From the NCBI GenBank assembly GCA_031292915.1, contig JAUMSH010000059.1, positions 1 to 12,022 on the forward strand: a DNA stretch of 12,022 nucleotides. Direction: 5' to 3'. The DNA comes from Collinsella sp. (GTDB lineage: Bacteria > Actinomycetota > Coriobacteriia > Coriobacteriales > Coriobacteriaceae). The notes under the pieces were generated by a model, which was not told the origin of the DNA, ran no database searches, and worked only from the letters and a program-made list of their open reading frames with translations. Shown one piece after another: positions 1-7,929 of this stretch; the first letter of the stretch is position 1, and each line of letters begins with the position of its first letter. The translations under genes were made by a program, and so were the position numbers.

Positions 1-20
1 CTATAGAAAGGTATTAAAAG

Positions 21-1124
21 ATGAAGTTCACCGTCAGCCAGAGCTCGCTTACACAAGCCATCGGCGTCGTTATGAAGGGTGTCGCTTCGGCATCCACCCT
101 TCCCATCCTGTCGGGCGTGCTCGTCAAGGCGCAAGACGGCATCTTGGAATTCCAGACCTCTAACTACACCATCTCGATCCGTCATCGCATCGCGGCGCAT
201 GTCGAAGAAGAGGGCAAGATGGTTATCCCCTGTAAGATGCTCTCCAATATCACCAAGACCCTCCCCGATGCCCCGGTCACCTTTGAGCTGTCCGAGCGCC
301 AGGTGCTGATTGGTTGCGAGAAGAGCTCTTTCCGCCTGAACACGCTCGATGCTAATGACTTCCCCGAGTTTCCGGCCTATGCCATCGAGAGCGCCGTGGA
401 ACTGCCGACCGATATCTTGTCCGAGATGGTCGGCCGCGTGTGGCGCGTCACCTCGACCGACAAGGCCCGCCCCATCCTGGGTGGCGTGCACATGAAGGTC
501 GAGAACAACACCGTGCGCCTGGTGGCGACCGATTCCTTCCGTTTGGCCGTGTGCGATACGCAGGTCGAGACCTCGACCCTCGAAGGCTCCTTTGAGCTCA
601 ACGTTCCGGCTGACGCCTTTAACGACGCACTGAACATCATGGCCAGCCAGGCGACCATCATGATCGGGGCTACCGACACCCAGGTCGTCTTCGAGGCCGG
701 CAACACCACCTACGTGTCGCGCCGCATCGAGGGCGTGTACCCCAACTACAAGCAGCTCATCCCCGATTCGTGCGTGACGAGCGTCAAGATCGACGTCGCC
801 GCCTTTAACGCCGCCCTCAAGCGCGTGGCCGTTATCGCGAGCGCCAACCCCGCCGTCAAGTTCGAGATCGATGTCGAGAACGGGCAGATGGGCCTGTCCT
901 CCATTTCCAATGACCAGGACCTTGCACAGGAGACGATCGATGTCGAGGCCGAGGGCGAGTCGGGTACCATCGCCTTCAACTACCACTACATCTTCGGCTG
1001 CCTCAATGCCCTGTCCAAGGAGAAGGAGATCACGCTGGAGCTCAAGAGCTACTCGCAGGCGGGCATCTTCAAGTCCTACGACAAGATCAACTACCTGTAC
1101 CTGGTCATGCCGGTCCGCATCTAG
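21..1124 (+). CDS. dnaN: DNA polymerase III beta subunit (sliding clamp)
   Basis: The product is the ring-shaped processivity clamp that tethers DNA polymerase III and other enzymes to DNA. At 367 residues it has the usual family length (about 366 in E. coli) and should fold as three similar clamp domains (roughly 1-120, 128-245 and 250-367). Visible family landmarks are RPILGG at 150-155, TDSFRLA at 170-176 (compare TDGHRLA in E. coli), VYPNYKQLIP at 239-248 and the terminal MPVRI. The last of these matches the E. coli MPMRL end that helps form the pocket binding clamp-interaction peptides. The ATG is preceded by a GAAAGG ribosome-binding sequence 9 bases upstream. Gene order implies that dnaA and the origin lie just upstream, outside the window. 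recF follows after 9 bases, so the two genes are probably cotranscribed. The identification is firm. Confidence 0.98.
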   Translation: MKFTVSQSSLTQAIGVVMKGVASASTLPILSGVLVKAQDGILEFQTSNYTISIRHRIAAHVEEEGKMVIPCKMLSNITKTLPDAPVTFELSERQVLIGCEKSSFRLNTLDANDFPEFPAYAIESAVELPTDILSEMVGRVWRVTSTDKARPILGGVHMKVENNTVRLVATDSFRLAVCDTQVETSTLEGSFELNVPADAFNDALNIMASQATIMIGATDTQVVFEAGNTTYVSRRIEGVYPNYKQLIPDSCVTSVKIDVAAFNAALKRVAVIASANPAVKFEIDVENGQMGLSSISNDQDLAQETIDVEAEGESGTIAFNYHYIFGCLNALSKEKEITLELKSYSQAGIFKSYDKINYLYLVMPVRI

Positions 1125-1133
1125 CGCTGCGCC

Positions 1134-2240
1134 ATGACCATGTTCGCCCGCGATCTTTCCGTCGCGCACTACCGCAGCTTCGATAGCTATCGCCTTGCCC
1201 TGGACGAGGGCGTGACGATACTTGCGGGACCCAACGCGGCGGGAAAGACCAATCTCATAGAGGCGCTGCAGCTGCTGACGAGTGGCGCCTCGTTTAGGCA
1301 TCCGACCGCAGCCGAGCTCGTCCATGATGGCGTGGGCTCGTGCAAGGTCGAGCTGAGGCTCGAGGGCGACGGCCGCGTGCTTGATATGGGATTGAGCGCG
1401 GAGGACGGTAAGCGCTCGTTTAGCCGCAACGGCAAGAGATGCTCTGCCGCCGGTGTGCGCGGGGTTCTGCCGAGCGTGCTGTTTTGCCCCGACCATCTGG
1501 ACATGGTTAAGCGAGGCGCCAGTGTGCGCCGCGCCGCCCTCGATGACTTTGGCATGCAACTGAGCACACGCTATGCCGATCTTGCGAGCACCTATGGGCG
1601 CTGCGTGACCCAGCGTAACGCCTTGCTCAAGGAGACCTGGTGCTGCCGTGAGATGCTCGGCGCGTGGAACGATTCGATTGCCCGCGCGGGCTCGGCCCTG
1701 CTCGTGCACCGGTTGGCCCTAATCGACCGGCTGGCGGGCCATGTGCGCACTGCCTACGGGCAAGTGGCGTCCGGCGAGGCTGCCAACGTGACCTATACGT
1801 CCACGCTGGGGGATTTGCCCCAGGTCGAGGATCGCGAAGAGCTGAAGGGCTGGGCGTACGAGCGCATGCTGGCCGCCCTTGATGAGCACGCCGACGAGGA
1901 AATTCGCCGCGGCGTGACGCTGGTGGGGCCGCACCGCGACGAGATTGAATTTACCGTGGCGGGTCGCTCTGCTCGTTCATTTGCCAGCCAAGGACAGCAG
2001 CGAACGTTGGTACTGTCCTGGAAGGTGGCCGAGGTGGCCGTGGCTCGCGATGTTCTGGGTACTGCTCCGCTGTTGCTTCTGGACGACGTGATGAGCGAGC
2101 TCGACGGCGAGCGTCGCGGTGCTTTTCTGCGGCTGATCGGCGATGATATCCAGACGGTCATAACCACGACCAACCTGGGGTACTTTACCGATGACCTGCT
2201 TGATCGAGCCAAGGTGGTGAGCATGGGTGAGACGTGCTAA
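1134..2240 (+). CDS. recF: DNA replication and repair protein RecF
   Basis: RecF is an SMC/ABC-like ATPase that binds gapped DNA and, with RecO and RecR, helps load RecA at stalled forks. The protein is 368 residues, normal for the family. It shows a Walker A motif GPNAAGKT at 32-39, the GPHRDE element at 265-270, an ABC signature SQGQQRT at 285-291, and a Walker B with D-loop (LLLLDDVMSELD, about 313-324). All catalytic motifs are intact. The start lacks a clear Shine-Dalgarno sequence and lies 9 bases after the dnaN stop, which suggests translational coupling; the ATG two codons later (1140) is an equally possible start. The 3' end overlaps the next gene by 14 bases. The dnaN-recF order is the classic origin-proximal arrangement. 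Confidence 0.97.
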   Translation: MTMFARDLSVAHYRSFDSYRLALDEGVTILAGPNAAGKTNLIEALQLLTSGASFRHPTAAELVHDGVGSCKVELRLEGDGRVLDMGLSAEDGKRSFSRNGKRCSAAGVRGVLPSVLFCPDHLDMVKRGASVRRAALDDFGMQLSTRYADLASTYGRCVTQRNALLKETWCCREMLGAWNDSIARAGSALLVHRLALIDRLAGHVRTAYGQVASGEAANVTYTSTLGDLPQVEDREELKGWAYERMLAALDEHADEEIRRGVTLVGPHRDEIEFTVAGRSARSFASQGQQRTLVLSWKVAEVAVARDVLGTAPLLLLDDVMSELDGERRGAFLRLIGDDIQTVITTTNLGYFTDDLLDRAKVVSMGETC

Positions 2241-2790
2241 TTACGAGCGCGAGAGCGAAACGGTCGCCTTCAGTGGCTTTTTGAACGCAGAGCGCCAGCG
2301 CATCCTGGCAGCCGCAACGCCTGAGCGCCGCGCGCAGATGGAGGCTGCCGAGGAGTCGCGCGCGGTCTATCGCGCGTGGAACGCGGTGTGCTCGGGCACG
2401 CGCGAGGGGCGGCATGTGACGGGTCTGCGCTACCTGCCCGAGTCCAATGAGCTGCTGGTATATCTCGATTCGCCCTCGTGGACGCAGGAAATGACGCTGT
2501 TGCGCGAGATCATCCGCGCGCGCATGGAGCGCGCCGGTGCTCATGTGGACGGCCTGGTGTTCAAAACCACCGCACCCGGTCACACGCCGCCCGCCGCTAA
2601 GGAGCGCCTGCGCCCGGCGACGACCGAGCGCCCGCCGGCCCCGCACGCCGACCTTAGCGAGTCCGAGCGCACCGAGATTGAGCGCCAGGTGGCGCCCATC
2701 GAAGACCAAAAACTGCGCGAGGCCCTCGAGAACGCCATGAGAGCCAGTGCCGAGTGGGCCAAGGGCGTGCAAAGCAAAAAAGAGCCTTAA
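2227..2790 (+). CDS. dciA: DUF721 family protein, probable replicative helicase loader DciA
   Basis: This 187-residue, arginine- and glutamate-rich protein matches the DUF721/DciA family in position and pattern. DciA is known as the ancestral loader or activator of the DnaB helicase in bacteria without DnaC or DnaI. The recognisable domain spans about 46-112: an early helix with a conserved Trp (W51, in YRAWNAVCSG), a strand (ELLVYLDS, about 75-82), the characteristic S-x-x-W element (SPSWTQEM, 82-89) and a helix ending near 103. The N-terminal 40 residues are helical and charged. The C-terminal 75 residues are proline-rich and then helical, and probably flexible. The GTG start overlaps the recF end by 14 bases, with AAGGTGG at 2211-2217 as a plausible ribosome site. 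Placement between recF and gyrB is typical of Actinobacteria (mycobacterial Rv0004 is analogous). Function is inferred from the family. Confidence 0.85.
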   Translation: MRRANYERESETVAFSGFLNAERQRILAAATPERRAQMEAAEESRAVYRAWNAVCSGTREGRHVTGLRYLPESNELLVYLDSPSWTQEMTLLREIIRARMERAGAHVDGLVFKTTAPGHTPPAAKERLRPATTERPPAPHADLSESERTEIERQVAPIEDQKLREALENAMRASAEWAKGVQSKKEP

Positions 2791-2816
2791 ATCGCATCTG
2801 GTGGCCTTGTAGAGCC

Positions 2817-2846
2817 AAATACCCTCGTTCCCGAGGGTATTTTTTT
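2817..2846 (+). terminator. Intrinsic terminator after dnaN-recF-dciA
   Basis: A perfect 11-bp stem (2817-2827 with 2832-2842) around a TTCC loop, core TACCCTCG/CGAGGGTA, runs directly into an uninterrupted T tract. It lies 26 bases past the dciA stop and separates this unit from gyrBA. The A/T ends of the stem would also allow some termination from the opposite strand. Confidence 0.9.
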
Positions 2847-2872
2847 ACGATAAACTAGTAAGGCTGTACACA
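2844..2872 (+). promoter_or_regulatory. Candidate gyrBA promoter
   Basis: TTTACG (2844-2849) and TACACA (2867-2872) are 17 bases apart in the only A/T-rich gap before gyrB, just downstream of the terminator. Both hexamers are imperfect. A promoter is expected here because the upstream terminator isolates gyrBA, but the exact boxes are a guess. If the promoter is correct, the leader is only about 15-20 bases. Confidence 0.35.
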
Positions 2873-2884
2873 TTTTCTTAACTG

Positions 2885-2891
2885 AAGGAGG
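2885..2891 (+). promoter_or_regulatory. Ribosome-binding site fixing the GTG start of gyrB
   Basis: AAGGAGG, a near-perfect anti-Shine-Dalgarno match, sits 4 bases before the GTG at 2896. No ATG is available nearby in frame, so this site decides the start. Confidence 0.85.
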
Positions 2892-2895
2892 ACGT

Positions 2896-4926
2896 GTGGC
2901 AAACGAAAACGATTACGATGGCGGCGAGATTAAGATTCTCGAAGGTCTCGAGGCCGTTCGTAAGCGCCCGGGCATGTATATCGGCTCGACGAGCGCCAGC
3001 GGTCTGCATCACCTGGTGTGGGAGATCGTTGACAACTCCGTCGACGAGGCCATGGCCGGTTTCTGCACCGAGATCCAGGTGACGGTCCACGCCGACAACT
3101 CCATCACGGTCGTCGACAACGGGCGCGGCATCCCCGTCGACGAGCACCCTGTTAAAAAGATTCCGACGCTCGAGGTCGTCATGACGATCTTGCACGCCGG
3201 CGGTAAGTTCGATAACTCGGCCTATAAGGTCTCGGGCGGCCTGCACGGCGTGGGCATCTCCGTCGTCAACGCACTGTCCAAGCGCGTGGTCGTTCAGGTT
3301 CGTCGCGATGGCAACACCTACGAGATGGAGTTCTCGCGCGGCAAGACCGTCAAGAAGATGGAGGTCGTGGGCACCTCGGATTCGACGGGCACCACCGTCA
3401 CCTTCTGGCCCGACGATGAGATCTTCGAGACCTGCATCTACGATTTCGATACGCTGCATAACCGTCTGCAGGAGACGGCGTTCCTCAATAAGAACCTCAA
3501 AATCGTGCTGACCGACGAGCGCGAAGCGACTCCCCACGTGGAGGAGTTTTGCTACGAGGGCGGCATCATCGACTTCGTCAAGTTCCTCAACGAGGGCAAG
3601 GACGTCCCCGAGGCCTTTAAGGAGCCCATCTACATCGAGGGCAAATCGGACCCGGACGCACCTGTGGCCAAGATGGGCGAGGTCGAGGTTTCCCTGCAGT
3701 GGAATAGCGGTTACGGCGAGAACGTCATGTCGTTTGCCAACGACATCTACACCCCCGAGGGCGGCATGCACCTTGAGGGCTTCCGCACCGCGCTCACCCG
3801 CGTGATCAACGATTACGCGCGCAAGCAGAACCTGCTCAAGGAAAAAGACGCCAACCTGACCGGCGACGATGTGCGCGAGGGCCTTTCGGCCGTTATCTCG
3901 GTCAAGCTGCCCGATCCGCAGTTTGAGGGCCAGACCAAGGCAAAGCTCGGCAGCTCCTATATGCGCGCGCTGACGCTCAAGATTGTGACCGACGGCCTTG
4001 TCGATTACCTCGAGGAGCATCCCAAGCCCGCTCGCGAGATCGTCAAGAAGGCGCAACAGGCCTGCAAGGCGCGCAATGCCGCCCGCAAGGCGCGCGAGGC
4101 GACCCGCCGCAAGAGCCTGCTCGAGACGGCGTCCCTGCCCGGTAAGCTCGCTGACTGCTCGGTGCGCGATGCCGAGCTGACCGAGCTCTTCATCGTAGAG
4201 GGCGACTCGGCAGGCGGTTCGGCCAAGGACGGCCGTCGCCGAGACATCCAGGCGATTCTGCCCCTGCGCGGCAAGATTTTGAACGTCGAACGCGTTGGTG
4301 ACCATCGCGCGTTCTCGAGTGACACCATTCAGTCGCTGATTACCGCGATCGGCTGCGGCGTCACGACGAGTGCCGGCGACGGCGGCGACTTCGATATCAC
4401 CAAGGCGCGCTACCACAAGATCATCATCATGACCGATGCAGACGTCGACGGTGCGCATATCCGCATCCTGCTGCTGACGTTCTTCTACAAGTACATGCGT
4501 CCGCTGATCGATGCCGGCTACGTCTATGTTGCCTGCCCGCCCATCTTTGGCATTAAGGTGCGCAACAAGATCCACTACGTGTATCCCAACGGCCGCCAGC
4601 CCGAAGACGAGATCCTGCGCGACACCATCCAGAGTCTGGGCCTGAACCCCGACGATAACGACGAGGACGGCAAGGCCAAGGACGGCAAGATTACCAAAAA
4701 GCGCAAGGGCTATACCGTCCAGCGCTACAAGGGCCTGGGCGAGATGGACCCCAAGCAGCTTGCCTCGACGACGATGGACCCCAAGACCCGCATCCTGCAG
4801 CGTGTGTCGATCGAGGACGCCGTGGTGGCGGACCGCGCCGTGCGCGAGCTGATGGGTTCCGAGGTCGGCTATCGCCGCGAGTACATTGAAAAACATGCGC
4901 ATGACGCGCGTTTCCTTGACGCTTAA
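2896..4926 (+). CDS. gyrB: DNA gyrase subunit B
   Basis: GyrB is the ATPase and TOPRIM subunit of gyrase, which with GyrA introduces negative supercoils. The 676-residue length matches the short gyrase B type of Gram-positives and actinobacteria, which lacks the insert that makes E. coli GyrB about 800 residues. The GHKL ATPase domain is at the N terminus: EIVDNSVDEA (43-52), VVDNGRGIP (72-80) and the ATP lid GGLHGVGISVVN (114-125). The TOPRIM domain follows, with the metal-binding Glu435 in EGDSAGGSA and the acidic TDADVDG motif (Asp514, Asp516, Asp518). The conserved tail QRYKGLGEM is at 609-617. The quinolone-related positions equivalent to E. coli Asp426 and Lys447 are unchanged. The gene starts at GTG and is followed 11 bases later by gyrA, so GyrB and GyrA are made from one transcript. 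Confidence 0.98.
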   Translation: MANENDYDGGEIKILEGLEAVRKRPGMYIGSTSASGLHHLVWEIVDNSVDEAMAGFCTEIQVTVHADNSITVVDNGRGIPVDEHPVKKIPTLEVVMTILHAGGKFDNSAYKVSGGLHGVGISVVNALSKRVVVQVRRDGNTYEMEFSRGKTVKKMEVVGTSDSTGTTVTFWPDDEIFETCIYDFDTLHNRLQETAFLNKNLKIVLTDEREATPHVEEFCYEGGIIDFVKFLNEGKDVPEAFKEPIYIEGKSDPDAPVAKMGEVEVSLQWNSGYGENVMSFANDIYTPEGGMHLEGFRTALTRVINDYARKQNLLKEKDANLTGDDVREGLSAVISVKLPDPQFEGQTKAKLGSSYMRALTLKIVTDGLVDYLEEHPKPAREIVKKAQQACKARNAARKAREATRRKSLLETASLPGKLADCSVRDAELTELFIVEGDSAGGSAKDGRRRDIQAILPLRGKILNVERVGDHRAFSSDTIQSLITAIGCGVTTSAGDGGDFDITKARYHKIIIMTDADVDGAHIRILLLTFFYKYMRPLIDAGYVYVACPPIFGIKVRNKIHYVYPNGRQPEDEILRDTIQSLGLNPDDNDEDGKAKDGKITKKRKGYTVQRYKGLGEMDPKQLASTTMDPKTRILQRVSIEDAVVADRAVRELMGSEVGYRREYIEKHAHDARFLDA

Positions 4927-4933
4927 GAGGAGG
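4926..4933 (+). promoter_or_regulatory. Ribosome-binding site supporting the long gyrA start
   Basis: AGAGGAGG lies 4 bases before the GTG at 4938 in the 11-base gyrB-gyrA gap. It supports translation from this GTG rather than from internal ATG codons, and therefore supports the reality of the acidic N-terminal extension of GyrA. Confidence 0.8.
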
Positions 4934-4937
4934 TAAC

Positions 4938-7676
4938 GTGGCAGACGATATCAACAATAACGAGGGTATGGGCGAGGCCGGCGATGCCGGTATGCCCGAC
5001 GATCTGAAGCGCCTGCTTGCCCGTGCTGAGCAGGGCGAGGACGGCGACCCGGACGCCTATAACCCCGATGCCGATGATGATGAGGAAGAAGACGACGCCG
5101 AGCTCGAGGAGAGCTTTGGCGAAGTCGACCGTGGCGCCTCGGCCGGCGAGGATATCAACGGCGGCCAGCTCCAGATTTCGGAGTTTGGCCGCGAGATGAA
5201 GCAGTCGTTCATCGAGTATTCGATGTCGGTTATCACGGCGCGTGCCCTGCCGGACGTGCGCGACGGCTTAAAGCCGGTGCACCGCCGCATCCTGTACGCG
5301 ATGAACGAGAGCGGCATCTACCCCAACCGCCCACATAAGAAGTCGGCCTGGACGGTCGGCGAAGTTATCGGTAAGTACCACCCGCATGGCGACTTCGCGG
5401 TCTATGAGGCCATGGTCCGCCTGGCGCAGTGGTTCTCCATGCGCACGCCGCTCATCGACGGTCACGGCAACTTCGGCAACATCGACGGCGACGGCGCCGC
5501 CGCCATGCGCTACACCGAGAGCCGCCTGGCAAAGCCCGCCATGGAGCTCCTGCGTGACCTGCAGAAGGACACCGTCGACTGGCAGCCCAACTACGACGAG
5601 TCGCTCGCCGAGCCCCAGGCACTGCCCGCGCGCTTCCCCAACTTGCTGGTCAACGGCAGTCAAGGCATCGCCGTCGGCATGGCCACCAACATCGCCCCGC
5701 ACAACCTCACCGAGGCAATCGAGGCCACGTGCTACCTGATCGACAATCCCGACGCCACCGTCGACGAGCTCATGCAAATCATGCCCGGTCCGGACTTCCC
5801 CACCGGCGCCATCATCATGGGCAGTGCCGGCATTAAGCAGAGCTACGAGACCGGTCGCGGCTCCATCACCGTGCGCGCCAAGGCTCATGTGGAGTCCACC
5901 AAGACCGGCCGTAGCCGTCTGGTCTTTACCGAGATTCCCTACATGGTCAACAAGGGCACCCTTCAGGAGAAGATCGCCCAGCTCGTCAACGACAAGCGCA
6001 TCGAGGGTATCTCGGATATGCGCGATGAGTCCAACCAGAAGGGTATCCGTCTGGTCATCGAGCTCAAGAAGGGCGTCATCCCGCAGGTCGTGCTCAACAA
6101 CCTGTACAAGTACACCTCGCTGCAGACGACCTTTGGTGCCAACAACCTGGCGCTCGTCAACGGCGTTCCCAAATGCCTGAGCCTGCGCGAGATGCTGCAG
6201 CACTACATCGACCACCAGGTCGACGTCGTCACCCGCCGCACCCGCTTTGACCTCAAGAAGGCACAGGCGCGTGCCCATATCCTCGAGGGCTACCTGATGG
6301 CTCTCGACCATATCGACGAGGTCATCAGCATCATCCGCTCCTCGCAGACCGACTCCGAGGCCAGCAGCCGCCTGATCGAGCGCTTTGGCTTTACGCCCGA
6401 GCAGACTACGGCCATCCTCGAGATGAAGCTGCGCCGCCTGACCGGCCTGGAGCGCGACAAGATTCAGGAAGAGCTGGACGGCTTGCGCCGCGCCATCGCC
6501 TACTACGAGGACCTGTTGGCGCACGAGGAGAAAATCCTGGGCGTCATCAAGGAAGAGATGCGCGAGATCTCCAAGAAGTTCGGCGACAAGCGCCGCACCG
6601 AGATCAGCCAGGTTGAGAAGGACCTGGACGTCGAGGACCTCATTGCCGACGAGGACATGGTCGTGACCATCACCCACACCGGCTATGTCAAGCGCATCCC
6701 GGTGGCCGCCTACCGCGCCCAAAAGCGCGGCGGCAAGGGCGTGTCGGGCGTCAACCTCAAAGAGGACGACGTTATCGACGAGATGTTTATCGCGTCCACG
6801 CACGAGTACGTGCTGTTCTTCTCGAGCAAGGGTAAAGTCTATCGCCTGAAGGTGCACGAGCTGCCGGTTGGCACGCGCCAGGCGCGCGGCACCGCGATCG
6901 TCAACCTGCTGCCTTTCGAGGAGGGCGAGAAGATCGCGAGCGTCATCAGCTGCCGCGAGTTCCCCGCCGACGAGTACCTGATGTTTGCCACCAAGAGCGG
7001 CATGGTCAAGAAGACCGTGATGAGCGCCTACGACCGTAGCCGCCGCGACGGCCTGATCGCCATCAACCTGAGGGACGACGACGCGCTGCTCGCTGTACGT
7101 CGCGTGCGCGAGGGTGACAAGATCATCATGGCAACCACCGCGGGCAAGGCGATTATGTTCCCCGAGGACCAGGTGCGTGCCACCGGTCGTGATACCAGCG
7201 GCGTTCGCGGCATTGGCATGAAGGAAGGCGTGAGCGTTCTTGGTATGGAGATCACCAACGGTAACGGCGACCTGTTCGTCATTACCGAGCGCGGCTACGG
7301 CAAACGCACGCCGGTCTCGGATTACCCGGAGCAGAACCGCGGCGGTCAGGGTGTCTACACCATCCAGATGACCGAGCGCAAGGGTAACCTCGCAGCCATG
7401 AAGACGGTGGGCCCGCAGCATGAGCTGTTTATCGTGACGGAGGGCGCGACGGTCATTCGCGTCAAGACCGACGAGATCAGCCAAACCGGTCGCGCCACCC
7501 AGGGCGTCAAGATGATGACCGTCGACGATAACGACCGCATCTGCGCCGTAGCCCGCATGACGGCAGCCAAGGAAAAGCCCGAAGGCGAAGCCACAGAAGA
7601 CGGCTCTGCCCCCGAAGAAACCCCTGTCGACCTAGGCGACGGCAACGACATGCCAGAGGATCTCCTCGACGAGTAA
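4938..7676 (+). CDS. gyrA: DNA gyrase subunit A, with acidic N-terminal extension and Phe at the Ser83-equivalent site
   Basis: GyrA cuts and rejoins DNA and wraps it for supercoiling. The protein is 912 residues. The winged-helix breakage-reunion domain begins near 75, with the catalytic pair Arg191-Tyr192 (in AAMRYTE), equivalent to E. coli Tyr122. The C-terminal wrapping domain starts near 570 and contains a GyrA box QKRGGKG at 595-601, which separates it from ParC. A strongly acidic tail follows about residue 875. Two features are odd. Residues 1-74 are an extra N-terminal segment, with 19 Asp/Glu among residues 31-64. In the quinolone-resistance region (HPHGDFAVYE, 148-157) Phe153 (codon TTC at 5394-5396) occupies the E. 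coli Ser83 position. Glu157 at the Asp87 position is normal for many Gram-positives. Offset from E. coli numbering is 70. The gene is cotranscribed with gyrB. Confidence 0.98.
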   Translation: MADDINNNEGMGEAGDAGMPDDLKRLLARAEQGEDGDPDAYNPDADDDEEEDDAELEESFGEVDRGASAGEDINGGQLQISEFGREMKQSFIEYSMSVITARALPDVRDGLKPVHRRILYAMNESGIYPNRPHKKSAWTVGEVIGKYHPHGDFAVYEAMVRLAQWFSMRTPLIDGHGNFGNIDGDGAAAMRYTESRLAKPAMELLRDLQKDTVDWQPNYDESLAEPQALPARFPNLLVNGSQGIAVGMATNIAPHNLTEAIEATCYLIDNPDATVDELMQIMPGPDFPTGAIIMGSAGIKQSYETGRGSITVRAKAHVESTKTGRSRLVFTEIPYMVNKGTLQEKIAQLVNDKRIEGISDMRDESNQKGIRLVIELKKGVIPQVVLNNLYKYTSLQTTFGANNLALVNGVPKCLSLREMLQHYIDHQVDVVTRRTRFDLKKAQARAHILEGYLMALDHIDEVISIIRSSQTDSEASSRLIERFGFTPEQTTAILEMKLRRLTGLERDKIQEELDGLRRAIAYYEDLLAHEEKILGVIKEEMREISKKFGDKRRTEISQVEKDLDVEDLIADEDMVVTITHTGYVKRIPVAAYRAQKRGGKGVSGVNLKEDDVIDEMFIASTHEYVLFFSSKGKVYRLKVHELPVGTRQARGTAIVNLLPFEEGEKIASVISCREFPADEYLMFATKSGMVKKTVMSAYDRSRRDGLIAINLRDDDALLAVRRVREGDKIIMATTAGKAIMFPEDQVRATGRDTSGVRGIGMKEGVSVLGMEITNGNGDLFVITERGYGKRTPVSDYPEQNRGGQGVYTIQMTERKGNLAAMKTVGPQHELFIVTEGATVIRVKTDEISQTGRATQGVKMMTVDDNDRICAVARMTAAKEKPEGEATEDGSAPEETPVDLGDGNDMPEDLLDE

Positions 7677-7716
7677 GAGGAACTAGCTGGTAGAAAATAT
7701 CAGACCCCATATATCG

Positions 7717-7749
7717 GCGGTCGGCGCACTGCGCGCCGACCGCTTTTTT
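7717..7749 (+). terminator. Intrinsic terminator of gyrBA
   Basis: A perfect 11-bp GC-rich stem (7717-7727, GCGGTCGGCGC, with 7733-7743) and a 5-base loop are followed by six T residues. It lies 40 bases after the gyrA stop. The T tract is also the outer end of the long inverted repeat beginning at 7744. Confidence 0.93.
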
Positions 7750-7925
7750 GAAAACCTTGGGACCCCATGGTCGCTGGGCTGGCGAGGTGGTTTTGGTTTG
7801 TCGCGAGTTCCGCACGCAAAGAAGGCCACTTAATGTGGCCTTCGTCTTGCGCAGGACTGTCCGAGCAGCAAACCAAAACCACCTCGCCAGCCCAGCGACC
7901 ACCCCTCCCAAAGATTTTCAAAAAA
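7744..7925. repeat. Long imperfect inverted repeat (foldback element) between gyrA and the tRNA cluster
   Basis: The two 57-base arms, 7744-7800 and 7869-7925, are inverted copies matching at 49 of 57 positions. The inner 33 bp (7768-7800 with 7869-7901) match perfectly, and all eight mismatches fall at 7755, 7759 and 7762-7767. The ends are T6-GAAAA and TTTTC-A6. The 68-base centre contains its own hairpin, GAAGGCCAC (7821-7829) with GTGGCCTTC (7835-7843), extended by CGCAA/TTGCG, so nearly the whole segment could fold as one rod. Within each arm, TCGC and GCGA flank a 7-base spacer, giving a smaller REP-like hairpin. Both strands carry short open frames of about 60-75 codons that mirror each other because of the symmetry; I do not regard them as genes. 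No transposase or target-site duplication is visible. This segment accounts for most of the 297-base gap between gyrA and the first tRNA. Confidence 0.9.
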
Positions 7926-7929
7926 GTTG

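Noticed and set aside
2878..4902. Very long open frame (674 codons) on the minus strand opposite gyrB
   Set aside because: It is the mirror of gyrB created by GC-biased third positions; the translation is low-complexity (Val/Leu/His/Asp-rich) with no domain, while the plus strand has full gyrase motifs.
5406..5408. Glu157 of GyrA (E. coli Asp87 position) as a second quinolone-resistance change
   Set aside because: Glu is the usual residue here in many susceptible Gram-positives such as Staphylococcus aureus (Glu88), so it is not evidence of resistance.
5268..7484. Long open frame (738 codons) on the minus strand opposite gyrA
   Set aside because: Same codon-bias shadow; no recognisable motif and entirely inside a well-conserved gene.
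7821..7850. Hairpin GAAGGCCAC/GTGGCCTTC as a separate terminator
   Set aside because: The following GTCTTG is not a proper T tract, there is no gene directly before it, and it is better explained as the centre of the larger inverted repeat.
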